Shown: positions 9,197-19,005 of the stretch, one piece after another
Numbering within the stretch: the stretch's first letter is position 1
Layout: every line of letters begins with the position of its first letter
DNA from: Porticoccaceae bacterium
GTDB taxonomy: Bacteria; Pseudomonadota; Gammaproteobacteria; Pseudomonadales; Porticoccaceae
DNA: 32,096 bases
Reading direction: 5' to 3'
Assembly: GCA_023255165.1 (NCBI GenBank)
Contig: JALRJD010000349.1
Location: 1 to 32,096 of the forward strand
Position numbers and translations under genes: made by a program
The notes under the pieces: generated by a model
Told to the model about the DNA's origin: nothing
Seen by the model: only the letters and a program-made list of their open reading frames with translations
Databases searched by the model: none

Positions 9197-11587
9197 CTAG
9201 CCGCTCCCCCTGTCGGCACTTTGGTCGGCACTTTGGTCGGCACTTTGGTCATGACTTTGGTCAGCAACCTTTTTTAACACAATGCCCGCCAGCGGCGGCA
9301 CCACCAGGGCCAGTGAATGTGGCCGCCCCATCCAGGGAATTTTATCGCTGCGCACCAGACCCGCATTGCCAACATTGCTGCCGGCATAAAATTGGGAGTC
9401 GGAGTTGATCAATTCACGATAGCAACCCGGTTCGGGAACACCGATACGATATTGATAGCGCGGCTGCGGGGTAAAGTTAAGCACCACCACCAGGGTTTCG
9501 CGGTCCGATTTGCGCAGATAACTAAGCACTGATTGCTCGCTGTCATGGCACTCAATCCACTCAAAGCCACAGCCATCAAAATCGTGGTAATAAAGCGCGG
9601 CGTGACGGCGATAGAGATAGTTGAGATCGGTGACCAGTTGACTGACACCGCGGTGGCGCTCCGCCGAGAGCAACTGCCAGTCCAGCGGATGCTGTGAATT
9701 CCACTCCCGGCGCTGGGCAAATTCCGCGCCCATAAACAGCAGTTTTTTACCCGGCCAGGTATACAGATATAAATAGAGCAGGCGCAGATTGGCAAACTGC
9801 TGCCAGTCATCTCCTGACATTTTTTCCAGCAGCGACTTTTTTCCGTGCACCACCTCATCATGGGAAAGCGGCAGCACAAAGTTTTCATGGTGGGCATAGA
9901 GGGCACTAAAGGTCAGCAACTGGTGGTGGTAGCGGCGATAGATCGGGTCTTTACCCATGTAGAGCAGACTGTCGTGCATCCAGCCCATATTCCATTTCAT
10001 CGAAAAGCCCAGCCCGCCGACCCAGCTTGGACGGCTTACCTGTGGCCAGGCCGTCGACTCCTCGGCAATCATCATCACGCCGCGAAACTGCTGGTGCACC
10101 ACGTCGTTGAGTTCGCGCAAAAAGGCGATCGCCTGGAGGTTTTCATTGCCGCCGTACTGATTGGGCAGCCACTCGCCAGGCTCGCGGGAATAGTCGAGAT
10201 AGATCATTGAGGCCACGGCATCGACGCGCAGGCCGTCGACATGGAATTCCCGAAACCAGTAGAGCGCATTGGCAAAGAGAAAATTTTTCACCTCATTGCG
10301 CCCAAAGTTAAAGGTCAGGGTTCCCCAGTCCGGGTGTTCCGCCAACCTCGGGTCGAGATGTTCATACAGCGCCGAGCCATCAAATTGCGCCAGACCGTGA
10401 TCATCTTTGGGAAAGTGGCCGGCCACCCAATCGACAATCACGCCGATATTGTAGCGATGGGCGCAGTCGATAAAGTAGCGCAGATCATCGGCACTGCCGA
10501 AGCGACTGCTCGGCGCATAGTAACCAGTGCACTGATAACCCCAGGATTCATCCAGCGGGTGCTCGGCAATTGGCATTAATTCGATATGGGTAAAGCCGAG
10601 CTCTTTAACGTAGGGTATCAGCTGATGCGCCAGCGTCTTCCAGTTTATAAATTCGCCATCGGCGCCGCGCTGCCAGGAACCGGCGTGCAACTCATAGATT
10701 GAGAGTGGCGCATGCTGCCAGTTCCAGCGCTGACGATATTCCTGCCACAGCTGATCAGACCAGTTAAAGTTGCTCTCGCCGTCGACAATCGAGGCAGTGT
10801 TGGGCCGCAGTTCCGCACGCTGGGCATAGGGGTCGGCCTTGAGCGCAATCTCGCCGCTGCCGCTGTGGCGAATTTCGTACTTGTAGCGTACATCAACACC
10901 GAGACCGGGAATAAACAGCTCCCAGACGCCACTGCTGCCGCGGCAACGCATGGAGTGAACTCGGCCATCCCAGTTATTGTGATCGCCGACCACGCTGACC
11001 CGCTCGGCATTGGGCGCCCAGACCGCAAAAAGAACACCGTTGATATGATCAACCCGGCGCAGGTGGGCGCCCAGTTTTTGATAGATATGTTGATGCGAAC
11101 CCTCGGAGAACAGATGCAGATCCAGATCGCTCAGCTGCGGCGCAAAACTGTAGGGGTCGCAGGTGTACTGGCTGTCGCCTTTAGCGTCCTGCCAGCGAAT
11201 CAGATAGTGCTGCGGAATAATCTCTGTGCCGATCCACTCGAAAAGGTCGCTGTCGCCAACGCGCCGCATCGGCAGCGATGGCCCCTCTATGGAAGCACTG
11301 CGAGCGCCGGGCAGCAGGGCGCGGACCCGCCAATGGCTATCTGCAATCCAGTGGCGGCCAAGAATAGTAAAGGGGTCGTGGTGACGCATTGCCAACAGCC
11401 GCTGCATTGCTTCGGTCGCGGTCCCTGCAGCGGCTAAAATCCCTGCAGCGGCTAAAGGGGGCGCTTGGTCGTTAGAGGATGAACCGGTCAGCTCGCTACC
11501 GATTTCGCTACCGACTGCCCTATCGATTTCGCTATCAATTTTTCTATCGGATTCTCTATCCAACGCTCTATCTGACTCGCTATGCAA
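9197..11587 (-). CDS. glgB: 1,4-alpha-glucan branching enzyme (GH13)
   Basis: DWVAGHFPKD, FHVDGLRVDAVASMIYLDY, LPLSHDEVVHGK. Start uncertain: 11587 is TTG and the first ~50 aa are low complexity. Confidence 0.93.
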   Translation of the reverse strand: MHSESDRALDRESDRKIDSEIDRAVGSEIGSELTGSSSNDQAPPLAAAGILAAAGTATEAMQRLLAMRHHDPFTILGRHWIADSHWRVRALLPGARSASIEGPSLPMRRVGDSDLFEWIGTEIIPQHYLIRWQDAKGDSQYTCDPYSFAPQLSDLDLHLFSEGSHQHIYQKLGAHLRRVDHINGVLFAVWAPNAERVSVVGDHNNWDGRVHSMRCRGSSGVWELFIPGLGVDVRYKYEIRHSGSGEIALKADPYAQRAELRPNTASIVDGESNFNWSDQLWQEYRQRWNWQHAPLSIYELHAGSWQRGADGEFINWKTLAHQLIPYVKELGFTHIELMPIAEHPLDESWGYQCTGYYAPSSRFGSADDLRYFIDCAHRYNIGVIVDWVAGHFPKDDHGLAQFDGSALYEHLDPRLAEHPDWGTLTFNFGRNEVKNFLFANALYWFREFHVDGLRVDAVASMIYLDYSREPGEWLPNQYGGNENLQAIAFLRELNDVVHQQFRGVMMIAEESTAWPQVSRPSWVGGLGFSMKWNMGWMHDSLLYMGKDPIYRRYHHQLLTFSALYAHHENFVLPLSHDEVVHGKKSLLEKMSGDDWQQFANLRLLYLYLYTWPGKKLLFMGAEFAQRREWNSQHPLDWQLLSAERHRGVSQLVTDLNYLYRRHAALYYHDFDGCGFEWIECHDSEQSVLSYLRKSDRETLVVVLNFTPQPRYQYRIGVPEPGCYRELINSDSQFYAGSNVGNAGLVRSDKIPWMGRPHSLALVVPPLAGIVLKKVADQSHDQSADQSADQSADRGSG
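9211..9262. repeat. 12-bp tandem repeats (ggtcggcacttt) at glgB 3' end / glgA 5' boundary
   Basis: Units at 9211, 9223, 9235, 9247 (last diverged); encode GlgB tail DQSADQSADQSAD. Confidence 0.9.
11422..11456. repeat. 18-bp tandem duplication in glgB (LAAAGI LAAAGT)
   Basis: tccctgcagcggctaaaa twice. Confidence 0.85.
11491..11586. repeat. Degenerate 12-bp tandem repeat (about 8 units) at glgB 5' end
   Basis: Units such as tttcgctaccga / tttcgctatcaa / attctctatcca; minus-strand translation ESDRALDRESDRKIDSEIDRAVGSEIGSE. Confidence 0.8.
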
Positions 11588-11671
11588 CGCTATACCTGGC
11601 CGTTTATTTCGACTACCAAGTCTTTCCAGACTGTTCAGACCTGAGTCCGATATGTGTTTGATAGTGGAATC

Positions 11672-12139
11672 CTAGACCATTAATGGCATTGGTGCATGGT
11701 GACCGGTAACCGCTTTTAACATGCTCTCTGTGCGTTGAAATGGCAGCTCGGAATGTTCGGCGGAATTGGCCCTGGCGATAATATCCCCGGAACTGATTAT
11801 ACCGGCCAGGGTGCCGTGGCTGTTGACCACCGGCAGTCGGCGCACACCGTGCTCACGCATAAGATCCAGCGCCGTTTGCACATCATCTTCAACATGACAT
11901 TTGTACAACAGCTGGTTGCTGCTGATATCTTTTGGGGTTAGCTCCCACAGCGCCTTTTGTTGCAGCGCCGCGCCCATGGCAATATCGCGATCGGTGATCA
12001 TGGCGATGGGGCGGTGCGCTTCATCCACCACCGGCACCACGCCACAATCGTTATTCCACATGGTCATCGCCACTGAGTTCAGCGGCGTGCTCTGGGTGCA
12101 GGTCGAAACCTGATTGTTCATCACTTCTTTTACGTTCAT
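11672..12139 (-). CDS. CBS-domain pair protein
   Basis: MNVKEVMNNQVSTCTQSTPLNSVAMTMWNNDCGVVPVVDEAHRPIAMITDRDIAM and second CBS VEDDVQTALDLMREHGVRRLPVVNSHGTLAGIISSGDI. Confidence 0.93.
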   Translation of the reverse strand: MNVKEVMNNQVSTCTQSTPLNSVAMTMWNNDCGVVPVVDEAHRPIAMITDRDIAMGAALQQKALWELTPKDISSNQLLYKCHVEDDVQTALDLMREHGVRRLPVVNSHGTLAGIISSGDIIARANSAEHSELPFQRTESMLKAVTGHHAPMPLMV

Positions 12140-12214
12140 ATCGATTGACTCCTGTTCATGCGCCCGCGGCTGCGAACACTCGATCCATCGTCTGCAAAAT
12201 TAGACAGGGGAGTA

Positions 12215-12228
12215 TTGATCCGAATCAA
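12215..12228. promoter_or_regulatory. Consensus FNR/ANR box TTGAT-CCGA-ATCAA between divergent cbs and glgC
   Basis: Perfect consensus; centre 12221.5 is about 82 bp from both the glgC ATG (12304) and the cbs ATG (12139). Confidence 0.85.
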
Positions 12229-12303
12229 CATATCAAAGCCCAGTCAATGGTGAAATTTTTGCGGCTCTCGGGATAACTTTTCAGGCCAATCAAAGGACCA
12301 CAA

Positions 12304-13614
12304 ATGAACCAGATTATCGTCAACAAAAACTGGACCCCGGGAGCCATCACTGAAACCGGCAACAGCCGTTTTGTCAGTCGCCTGACCAAAAATACGCTCG
12401 GTCTGATCCTCGCCGGCGGCTGTGGTTCGCGACTCAATCAGCTAACCCGCTGGCGCGCCAAACCGGCGGTTCCCTTTGGCGGCCAATTCAGAATCATTGA
12501 TTTCGCCCTCTCCAACTGCGTCAACTCCGGCATTCGGCGTATCGGTGTGCTCACGCAATACAAGGCGCACTCACTGATTCGCCATATCCAGCGCGGCTGG
12601 GGATTTCTGCACGGCGAGTTCGATGAATTTGTCGAGTTGCTGCCCGCCCAGCAACGCCTGGAGAGCTGCTGGTATCTGGGCACTGCCGATGCGGTTTATC
12701 AAAACCTGGATATTATTCGCAATCACAACCCGCGCTATGTACTGATTCTGGCCGGCGACCATATCTATAAAATGGATTACGGCCCGATGCTCGCCTACCA
12801 CGTTGAAAAAGGCGCCGAACTGACCATTGGCTGTATCGAGATGCCGGTGGAGCAAGCCAGCGACTTTGGCGTGATGCGTGTTGACCTGCAACATCGGGTG
12901 ACCGACTTTAGCGAAAAGCCCGAGCAGCCCGCGACCCTTCCAGACCGACCGGATCGGGCGCTGATCTCGATGGGCATCTATATTTTCGACAGTCAGTTTC
13001 TCACCGAACAACTGATTAACGACGCCGACAATATTGATTCACAGCACGACTTTGGCCGCGACCTGATTCCGGCACTGATCGGCAACCATCGGGTCTATGC
13101 CTACCGCTTTCAGGATGTCGACCAACAGCGCCCGGCTTACTGGCGCGATGTGGGAACAGTGGACGCCTACTGGCGCTCCAATCTCGAACTGATCGGCGTA
13201 ACCCCGGAGCTCAATCTCTATGATCGCGAATGGCCAATCTGGACCTATCGCGAACAGACACCACCGGCAAAATTTGTCTTCGACGAACCCCATCGCCGTG
13301 GCATGGCTATCGACTCGATGATCTCCGGTGGCTGTATTATCTCCGGCGCCATTATTCGTCACTCACTGTTGTTCAATAATGTCAGCGTCGATGAAGGCAG
13401 CCGCGTTGAAAATTCGGTGATACTGCCGGAAGTGCGTATCGGCAAACAGTGCCAGATCAAAAATGCCATTATCGACAAGGGCGCGGTGCTGCCCGACAAC
13501 ACAGTGATTGGCGATAATCCGCAGCGGGATGCCGAGCGTTTTTATGTCAGCCCAGGGGGCGTGGTGCTGGTTACGCCGGATATGCTCGGCCAGGTGCTTC
13601 ACCATGCCCGCTGA
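12304..13614 (+). CDS. glgC: Glucose-1-phosphate adenylyltransferase
   Basis: LGLILAGGCGSRLNQLTRWRAKPAVPFGGQFRIIDFALSNCVNSGIRRIGVLTQYKAHSL. Confidence 0.97.
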   Translation: MNQIIVNKNWTPGAITETGNSRFVSRLTKNTLGLILAGGCGSRLNQLTRWRAKPAVPFGGQFRIIDFALSNCVNSGIRRIGVLTQYKAHSLIRHIQRGWGFLHGEFDEFVELLPAQQRLESCWYLGTADAVYQNLDIIRNHNPRYVLILAGDHIYKMDYGPMLAYHVEKGAELTIGCIEMPVEQASDFGVMRVDLQHRVTDFSEKPEQPATLPDRPDRALISMGIYIFDSQFLTEQLINDADNIDSQHDFGRDLIPALIGNHRVYAYRFQDVDQQRPAYWRDVGTVDAYWRSNLELIGVTPELNLYDREWPIWTYREQTPPAKFVFDEPHRRGMAIDSMISGGCIISGAIIRHSLLFNNVSVDEGSRVENSVILPEVRIGKQCQIKNAIIDKGAVLPDNTVIGDNPQRDAERFYVSPGGVVLVTPDMLGQVLHHAR

Positions 13615-15430
13615 TACTGCCGACAGCAAGTCAATCGAGAATACATCCACCGAGAGTACATCGACCGAGAATACATCGCCCGAGAGCACGTCATCTGAGC
13701 GCAGGCCACTTGATATTGTGTTCTGCTGGCATATGCACCAGCCGGAATACCGCGACCCGATCAGCAAAATCTGCGAGCGCCCGTGGAGCTATCTGCGCGC
13801 AATCAAAGACTACACCGATATGGCCGCCCATCTTGAGCAGGTGCCAAATGCCCACGCAGTGATCAACTTCAGCCCCCTGCTGCTGCGACAAATTGACTAT
13901 TACAGCGAACAGCTCAACCATTATTTCACTCACCAGCAGCCACCTTCGGATCCGCTGCTGGCAGCACTGATTGAACCGACCATCAAGAGCGATCAGAACT
14001 ACCGCTATCAGCTGGTCAAACAATGTGTCGATTTCTATAACACCAATATTGGCCAGCACTTTGAGCCCTGCGTTGCACTGCACAATATCGGCCGCCACAT
14101 CCTCGATAACGCCAGCCATATGACCTATATCTGCGATGGTTTTTTCACCGATCTGCTGGTCTGGTTTCATCTCACCTGGCTCGGCGAAACCGTGCGCAGA
14201 GATGACCCACGGGCGCAGAAACTGATTGCTCGCGAGCGCCATTATTCAATGTATGAACGCATCCAACTGGTAAGAATAATCAGCGAACAGATCAGCCAGA
14301 TAATTCCCCGCTACCGCGCCCTGGCCGAGCGCCAGGTGATCGAACTGGCAATGACCCCTTACGCTCACCCGATCGCCCCGTTGCTGCTGGATTTAAACAG
14401 CGCCAGACAGGCGACGCCCCATATAGTGATGCCCAATGCAACAGAATACCCCGGCGGCGAGGAACGCCTGCGCTGGCATATCGATCGCGGCAGAGAACTG
14501 TTTATCAAACACTTTGGCTCGGCGCCAGTGGGCTGCTGGCCCGCCGAGGGGGCAATTGACGACGCCACATTAAAGGTTCTCAACCACAGCCAGTTTGCCT
14601 GGACTGCCAGTGGCGCCGGGGTGCTGAACAACAGTCTGAAAAACGCGCACTCAGACGATACCATGCAGCAACAGAATCCGGATACCGCGCCCTATCAGAG
14701 TTACTCGGTTGGCGATTGCGCCATTCGCTGTTTCTTTCGCGACGACCATCTCTCAGACCTGATCGGTTTCACCTACTCCTCATGGCATGGTGATGACGCA
14801 GTCGCTAACCTGATCAGTCATCTGGAGGAGATTGGTCGGCGCTGCAGAGAAGGGCCTGAACAGCTGCCGGATGCACTGGTGGCAATAATTATGGATGGCG
14901 AAAATGCCTGGGAACATTACTACAAAAATGGCTTTTTCTTTTTGCGCGAACTCTACCGACGGCTGGCTGAACACCCTGACCTCAATCTCACCACCTTTGC
15001 AAAATGCCTTGACCGCCGATGCCAACATCTCGACCACCTCACCGCTGGCAGCTGGGTTTACGGCAATCTCACCACCTGGATTGGCGACGCCGACAAAAAC
15101 CGCGCCTGGGATATGTTGATCGATGCCAAACACAGTTTTGATCAGGTGATGCAGGGCCAGTCACTGGGTAAGGAGGAAAAACGGGCGGCCGAATATCAAC
15201 TGGGAATCTGCGAAGGGTCGGACTGGTTTTGGTGGCCGGGACCGGATAACTCAGCGGAGACAATTGCCGCCTTTGACCAGCTTTTTCGTATGCACCTGCA
15301 AGCTCTCTACACAATGCTGGATATTCCCGCGCCGGATTATCTGCACCACCCTTTTACCCGGGCACTTGCCAGCGACCGATCCAAAGATGCCGAGAATCGC
15401 TACAGCGGTGTTATGCGCAAGGCCAATTAG
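13604..15430 (+). CDS. Glycoside hydrolase family 57 protein
   Basis: DIVFCWHMHQPEYRDP, CWPAEGAIDDATLKVL, IMDGENAWEHY; ATG 13604 overlaps glgC by 11 bp. Confidence 0.88.
   Translation: MPADTADSKSIENTSTESTSTENTSPESTSSERRPLDIVFCWHMHQPEYRDPISKICERPWSYLRAIKDYTDMAAHLEQVPNAHAVINFSPLLLRQIDYYSEQLNHYFTHQQPPSDPLLAALIEPTIKSDQNYRYQLVKQCVDFYNTNIGQHFEPCVALHNIGRHILDNASHMTYICDGFFTDLLVWFHLTWLGETVRRDDPRAQKLIARERHYSMYERIQLVRIISEQISQIIPRYRALAERQVIELAMTPYAHPIAPLLLDLNSARQATPHIVMPNATEYPGGEERLRWHIDRGRELFIKHFGSAPVGCWPAEGAIDDATLKVLNHSQFAWTASGAGVLNNSLKNAHSDDTMQQQNPDTAPYQSYSVGDCAIRCFFRDDHLSDLIGFTYSSWHGDDAVANLISHLEEIGRRCREGPEQLPDALVAIIMDGENAWEHYYKNGFFFLRELYRRLAEHPDLNLTTFAKCLDRRCQHLDHLTAGSWVYGNLTTWIGDADKNRAWDMLIDAKHSFDQVMQGQSLGKEEKRAAEYQLGICEGSDWFWWPGPDNSAETIAAFDQLFRMHLQALYTMLDIPAPDYLHHPFTRALASDRSKDAENRYSGVMRKAN
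13640..13699. repeat. Four 15-bp tandem repeats in GH57 N-terminus (NTSTE STSTE NTSPE STSSE)
   Basis: Units at 13640, 13655, 13670, 13685. Confidence 0.88.
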
Positions 15431-15447
15431 ACTCGCCAATAACGCGA

Positions 15448-17085
15448 ATGGTTAATCAGGTTAAAGCACAGGAACCAAACCCTATGGACAACAGTGCTTC
15501 CGCCGAGCCCCGAAAAATAGCGGGATCTCAAGAGCCGGTTTTGCAAACCCGTCGGGCTGGTGTGCTGCTGCCAATTACCGCACTTTCTGCCAGCACATCG
15601 GCCACCACAGCCGACGCACCCGGCTGTGGCGTATTTGATATGGCCTGCAGGTTTATCGACTGGATCGCCAGCGCCGGTTTTAGTGTCTGGCAACTGCTGC
15701 CCATGGGCCCAACGCAAATTGATCGCTCGCCCTATTTGTGTCTCTCTTCCCTTGCCGGAGAGAGTCAGTTTATCGGGCTGCACTGGCTGTACAAAATCGG
15801 CCTGCTGGAGAAACCACCAACTGTCTCAATTCAACCAGCACAACCTGCATTGGCGAGCAGCGGTCATAGTCTGGCCGTGAAAACTGCCCACCATCAGTTT
15901 CAGCAGCTTGCACCGGACCATCATTTGCACTGTTCCTACCAACAGTTTTGCGAGCAGACGCGGCAATGGCTGCCCGACTTTGCCCTGTTTATGGCGCTGC
16001 ATCGGCAACACAACCAGAGCTGGCAGCAATGGCCCGCTGCGCTGCGCGACCGCGATCCCGAGGCGCTGGCCGCCAGCCAGGAGCAACTGCATGAACAGAT
16101 TGCCCTGATCCAGTTTGCCCAGTTTCTGTTCTTTCAGCAGTGGTCGGAGATTCGCGATTATGCTCGGCATAAAGGTGTTTTTCTGTTTGGCGATATGCCG
16201 CTGTTTGTCGCTCACGACAGCGCCGATGTCTGGGCTAACCGCGACTATTTTAAACTTACCGCCGATGGCCAGCCGCAGGTGGTCGCCGGTGTGCCAGCCG
16301 ATTATTTCTCGCCCACCGGGCAGCGCTGGGGCAATCCGCACTACCATTGGGACAACTTGCAGCGCGACCACTTTTACTGGTGGCTACAGCGGTTACAGGT
16401 GCATGTAAATATGTTTGATCTGCTTAGAATTGATCACTTCCGTGGCCTTTGCAGTGCCTGGGAAATTCCGGCAACCAGCCCCACCGCCGAGAGTGGCCAC
16501 TGGCAACCCGCCGCCGGGGAACCACTGCTGGCGGCGCTGACAGAATATTTATCGAGTACTCAGCCGCAGGTTCTTCACCCTCAATCACAACTTCCCCTGG
16601 TGGCGGAAGATCTCGGTTTAATCACCCCGGAGGTGATCAATCTGCGCGATCAATTTAATCTGCCTGGCATGGCGGTGTTGCAGTTCGCCTTCGATGGCGG
16701 CAGTGACAACCCCTACCTTCCGGAGAATCTTAAAACCTGGTCGGTGCTCTATACCGGCACCCATGACAACGACACCACACTGGGCTGGTTTCTCGGCCTG
16801 TCCGAGCAACAACAGAAACAGGTGACCGATTATCTGCACTGCTCTGTCGAGCAGATGCCACAGGCGCTGGTCGAAGCCGCGCTTGTCTCAAGGGCGCAGC
16901 TGGCGGTGATTCCGCTGCAGGACATTCTCGGGCTCGGAGCGGGCAATCGCATCAATACGCCGGGCACGGTGGGCAATAACTGGCTCTGGCAAATACAGTG
17001 GCAACAGTTAACCGAGGCCATCGCGACACAATTTTTATCGCTCAATATCGCCAGCGGACGCTGCCCAAACCGCGCCGCGTTCTAA
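15448..17085 (+). CDS. malQ: 4-alpha-glucanotransferase (GH77); start may be 15484
   Basis: RAGVLLPITALS, WQLLPMGPTQIDRSPYLCLSSLAGE, LLRIDHFRGLCSAWEIP, VAEDLGLITPEV, YTGTHDNDTTLGW. Confidence 0.93.
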   Translation: MVNQVKAQEPNPMDNSASAEPRKIAGSQEPVLQTRRAGVLLPITALSASTSATTADAPGCGVFDMACRFIDWIASAGFSVWQLLPMGPTQIDRSPYLCLSSLAGESQFIGLHWLYKIGLLEKPPTVSIQPAQPALASSGHSLAVKTAHHQFQQLAPDHHLHCSYQQFCEQTRQWLPDFALFMALHRQHNQSWQQWPAALRDRDPEALAASQEQLHEQIALIQFAQFLFFQQWSEIRDYARHKGVFLFGDMPLFVAHDSADVWANRDYFKLTADGQPQVVAGVPADYFSPTGQRWGNPHYHWDNLQRDHFYWWLQRLQVHVNMFDLLRIDHFRGLCSAWEIPATSPTAESGHWQPAAGEPLLAALTEYLSSTQPQVLHPQSQLPLVAEDLGLITPEVINLRDQFNLPGMAVLQFAFDGGSDNPYLPENLKTWSVLYTGTHDNDTTLGWFLGLSEQQQKQVTDYLHCSVEQMPQALVEAALVSRAQLAVIPLQDILGLGAGNRINTPGTVGNNWLWQIQWQQLTEAIATQFLSLNIASGRCPNRAAF

Positions 17086-17147
17086 GCTGGTGTCTGGTGT
17101 TTTTGCACTGCTTTCGCCATCCATGCGGCGAACTAAAATTGCGAAAA

Positions 17148-17161
17148 TTGACAGCCATCAA
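17148..17161. promoter_or_regulatory. FNR/ANR-type box TTGAC-AGCC-ATCAA upstream of gap
   Basis: One mismatch to TTGATNNNNATCAA; centre about 83 bp upstream of gap ATG (17238). Confidence 0.7.
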
Positions 17162-17237
17162 GCCATCCTCTGGCGGCGACTGTTTTGATAGTTCCGCGGT
17201 AAAAATGCACATCAGGGCCATCAGCGGAGCATCGACC

Positions 17238-18299
17238 ATGAAAAATATTGCCATCAACGGACTGGGGCGTATCGGCCGATTGATCTTGCGGCGTTATCTC
17301 GAAGGCGGTTACAACAATTTCAATATTGTCGCCGTCAACGATCCAATGCCCGCCGACAATCTGCTCTATCTGCTCAAATACGATTCGGTGCACGGGCCGC
17401 TGCATCACCCAGCCAATGTCGAAGCCAACCACCTGATCGTCGGCGAACAGCAGTTTGCCCTCTACCAGCGCAGCGAGCCGGAAAAGCTGCCTTGGGACGA
17501 ACTGAAAATTGATTTTGTTATCGAGAGCAGCGGCCATTTCTGTCGCCACGCCAGCGCCATGCTGCATGTCGAGGCGGGCGCCGGTGGGGTGATTATTACC
17601 GCGCCTTGCAAGGACGCCGATATCACGCTGGTGATGGGGGTCAACGACGACCAGTACGATGCGGATCAGCACCAGATTATTTCCAATGCCTCCTGCACTA
17701 CCAACTGTCTGGCTCCGGTGCTCAAGGTGCTGAACGATGCCTATGGTATTGAGCGCGCGCTGGTCACCACGGTTCACGCCTACACCTCGAGTCAAAGTCT
17801 GGTCGATGCACCCGCGGGCAAGCAACACCGCGGGCGCGCCGGCGGGCTGAATATTATCCCCACTTCAACCGGGGCCGATGTCTGCACGGTTCAGGTGTTG
17901 CCGGAACTCAAGGATCGCTTGATGGCCCTTGCCCTGCGAGTGCCGGTGGCCAATGTTGCGCTAATTGATGCGACTGTCGAATTGAAGAGTAGTGAGTTGA
18001 GAGGTGGTGGCTTTAGGAACGCAGAACTGACTGCGGAGGATATTAATCAATGCTTCAGAGAGGCTGCCGATGGCGCCATGCACCAGATTATTCAATACAG
18101 CGACGAGCAACTGGTCTCCAGCGATATTATCGGCAACCCCCACTCAGCCATTATTCACGGTCAGGCAACCCGAGTACTGCAGGGCAATATGATCAATCTG
18201 TTTGCCTGGTACGACAATGAATATGGCTATGCCTGCCGCTGTCTGGATATCACTGAAAGACTTTGCCTGCAGCGTTTGCAGGTCGAGCCGGTGGTTTAG
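17238..18299 (+). CDS. gap: Type I glyceraldehyde-3-phosphate dehydrogenase
   Basis: MKNIAINGLGRIGRLILRRY, NASCTTNCLAPVLKVL, YTSSQSLVDAP, WYDNEYGYACR. Start at 17238 rather than the longer ORF start 16998. Confidence 0.95.
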   Translation: MKNIAINGLGRIGRLILRRYLEGGYNNFNIVAVNDPMPADNLLYLLKYDSVHGPLHHPANVEANHLIVGEQQFALYQRSEPEKLPWDELKIDFVIESSGHFCRHASAMLHVEAGAGGVIITAPCKDADITLVMGVNDDQYDADQHQIISNASCTTNCLAPVLKVLNDAYGIERALVTTVHAYTSSQSLVDAPAGKQHRGRAGGLNIIPTSTGADVCTVQVLPELKDRLMALALRVPVANVALIDATVELKSSELRGGGFRNAELTAEDINQCFREAADGAMHQIIQYSDEQLVSSDIIGNPHSAIIHGQATRVLQGNMINLFAWYDNEYGYACRCLDITERLCLQRLQVEPVV

Positions 18300-18325
18300 A
18301 TACTGTTTATTTCGAGGATTTTTTT

Positions 18326-18994
18326 ATGTTATTTTTTTCACTATTTGACAAATTTTTTACCCGGGAATGGTCGCGAAAAGCACAAGCAAAACCATCGATC
18401 GCGGCACTGTTATTGTTGTCGCTTTTGTTACCCACTGCGCTACTCAGCGGCTGCGCCTCGAAAGTGCAGCAGGATGTGGTCACCTTTCACGAGGGGCTGC
18501 TGCCGCGGGGCGAGACCATCGCCATTGAGCCGATGGAGGATATTGCACCGGGAAGCCAGGAATTTCGCCACTATCGCACATTGATTGCCGACAAACTGAG
18601 CCAACTGGGTTACCAGCCGGTGGAGTCGGGCAAGCCCTCCATTCTGGTGGCCAGAGTCAGCTACTCGGTCAGTGATGGTCAGACCCGCATCCGCAGCGAC
18701 CACCACAATTATGTGCGTTACCATTTTTATTATGGCCACTATCTCGACCCTTTTTATTATGGCTTTTACGATAACTGGCCCCCGGAGCAATACAGCTACA
18801 CGGTCTATAACCGCAAGCTGATGATGAATATTGCCCGCACCACTTCCAATGAAATTTTATTTGAAGGTCGGGTGCAGAGCATTGGCAGGGAGAAGGAAAT
18901 TGCCGAGGTAATGCCCTATATGATCACCGCCATGTTTAATAACTTCCCTGGCGAAAGTGGCATCACCAAAGTGGTAACGATCGAAAAAGAGTAG
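18326..18994 (+). CDS. DUF4136-type lipoprotein
   Basis: Lipobox LLSGC; ETIAIEPMEDIAPGSQEFRHYRTLIADKLSQLGYQPV. Confidence 0.7.
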   Translation: MLFFSLFDKFFTREWSRKAQAKPSIAALLLLSLLLPTALLSGCASKVQQDVVTFHEGLLPRGETIAIEPMEDIAPGSQEFRHYRTLIADKLSQLGYQPVESGKPSILVARVSYSVSDGQTRIRSDHHNYVRYHFYYGHYLDPFYYGFYDNWPPEQYSYTVYNRKLMMNIARTTSNEILFEGRVQSIGREKEIAEVMPYMITAMFNNFPGESGITKVVTIEKE

Positions 18995-19005
18995 CTTAAA
19001 AAGTC

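Noticed and set aside
8725-11437. Long plus-strand ORFs opposite glgA/glgB (8725..9408, 10712..11437)
   Set aside because: Overlap strongly supported genes on the other strand; composition looks like antisense translation.
11658-11671. TTGATAGTGGAATCC near the glgB start
   Set aside because: Only the left half-site is good; the second half does not match ATCAA.
13691-14242. 183-aa antisense ORF inside GH57
   Set aside because: No recognisable domain; antisense shadow.
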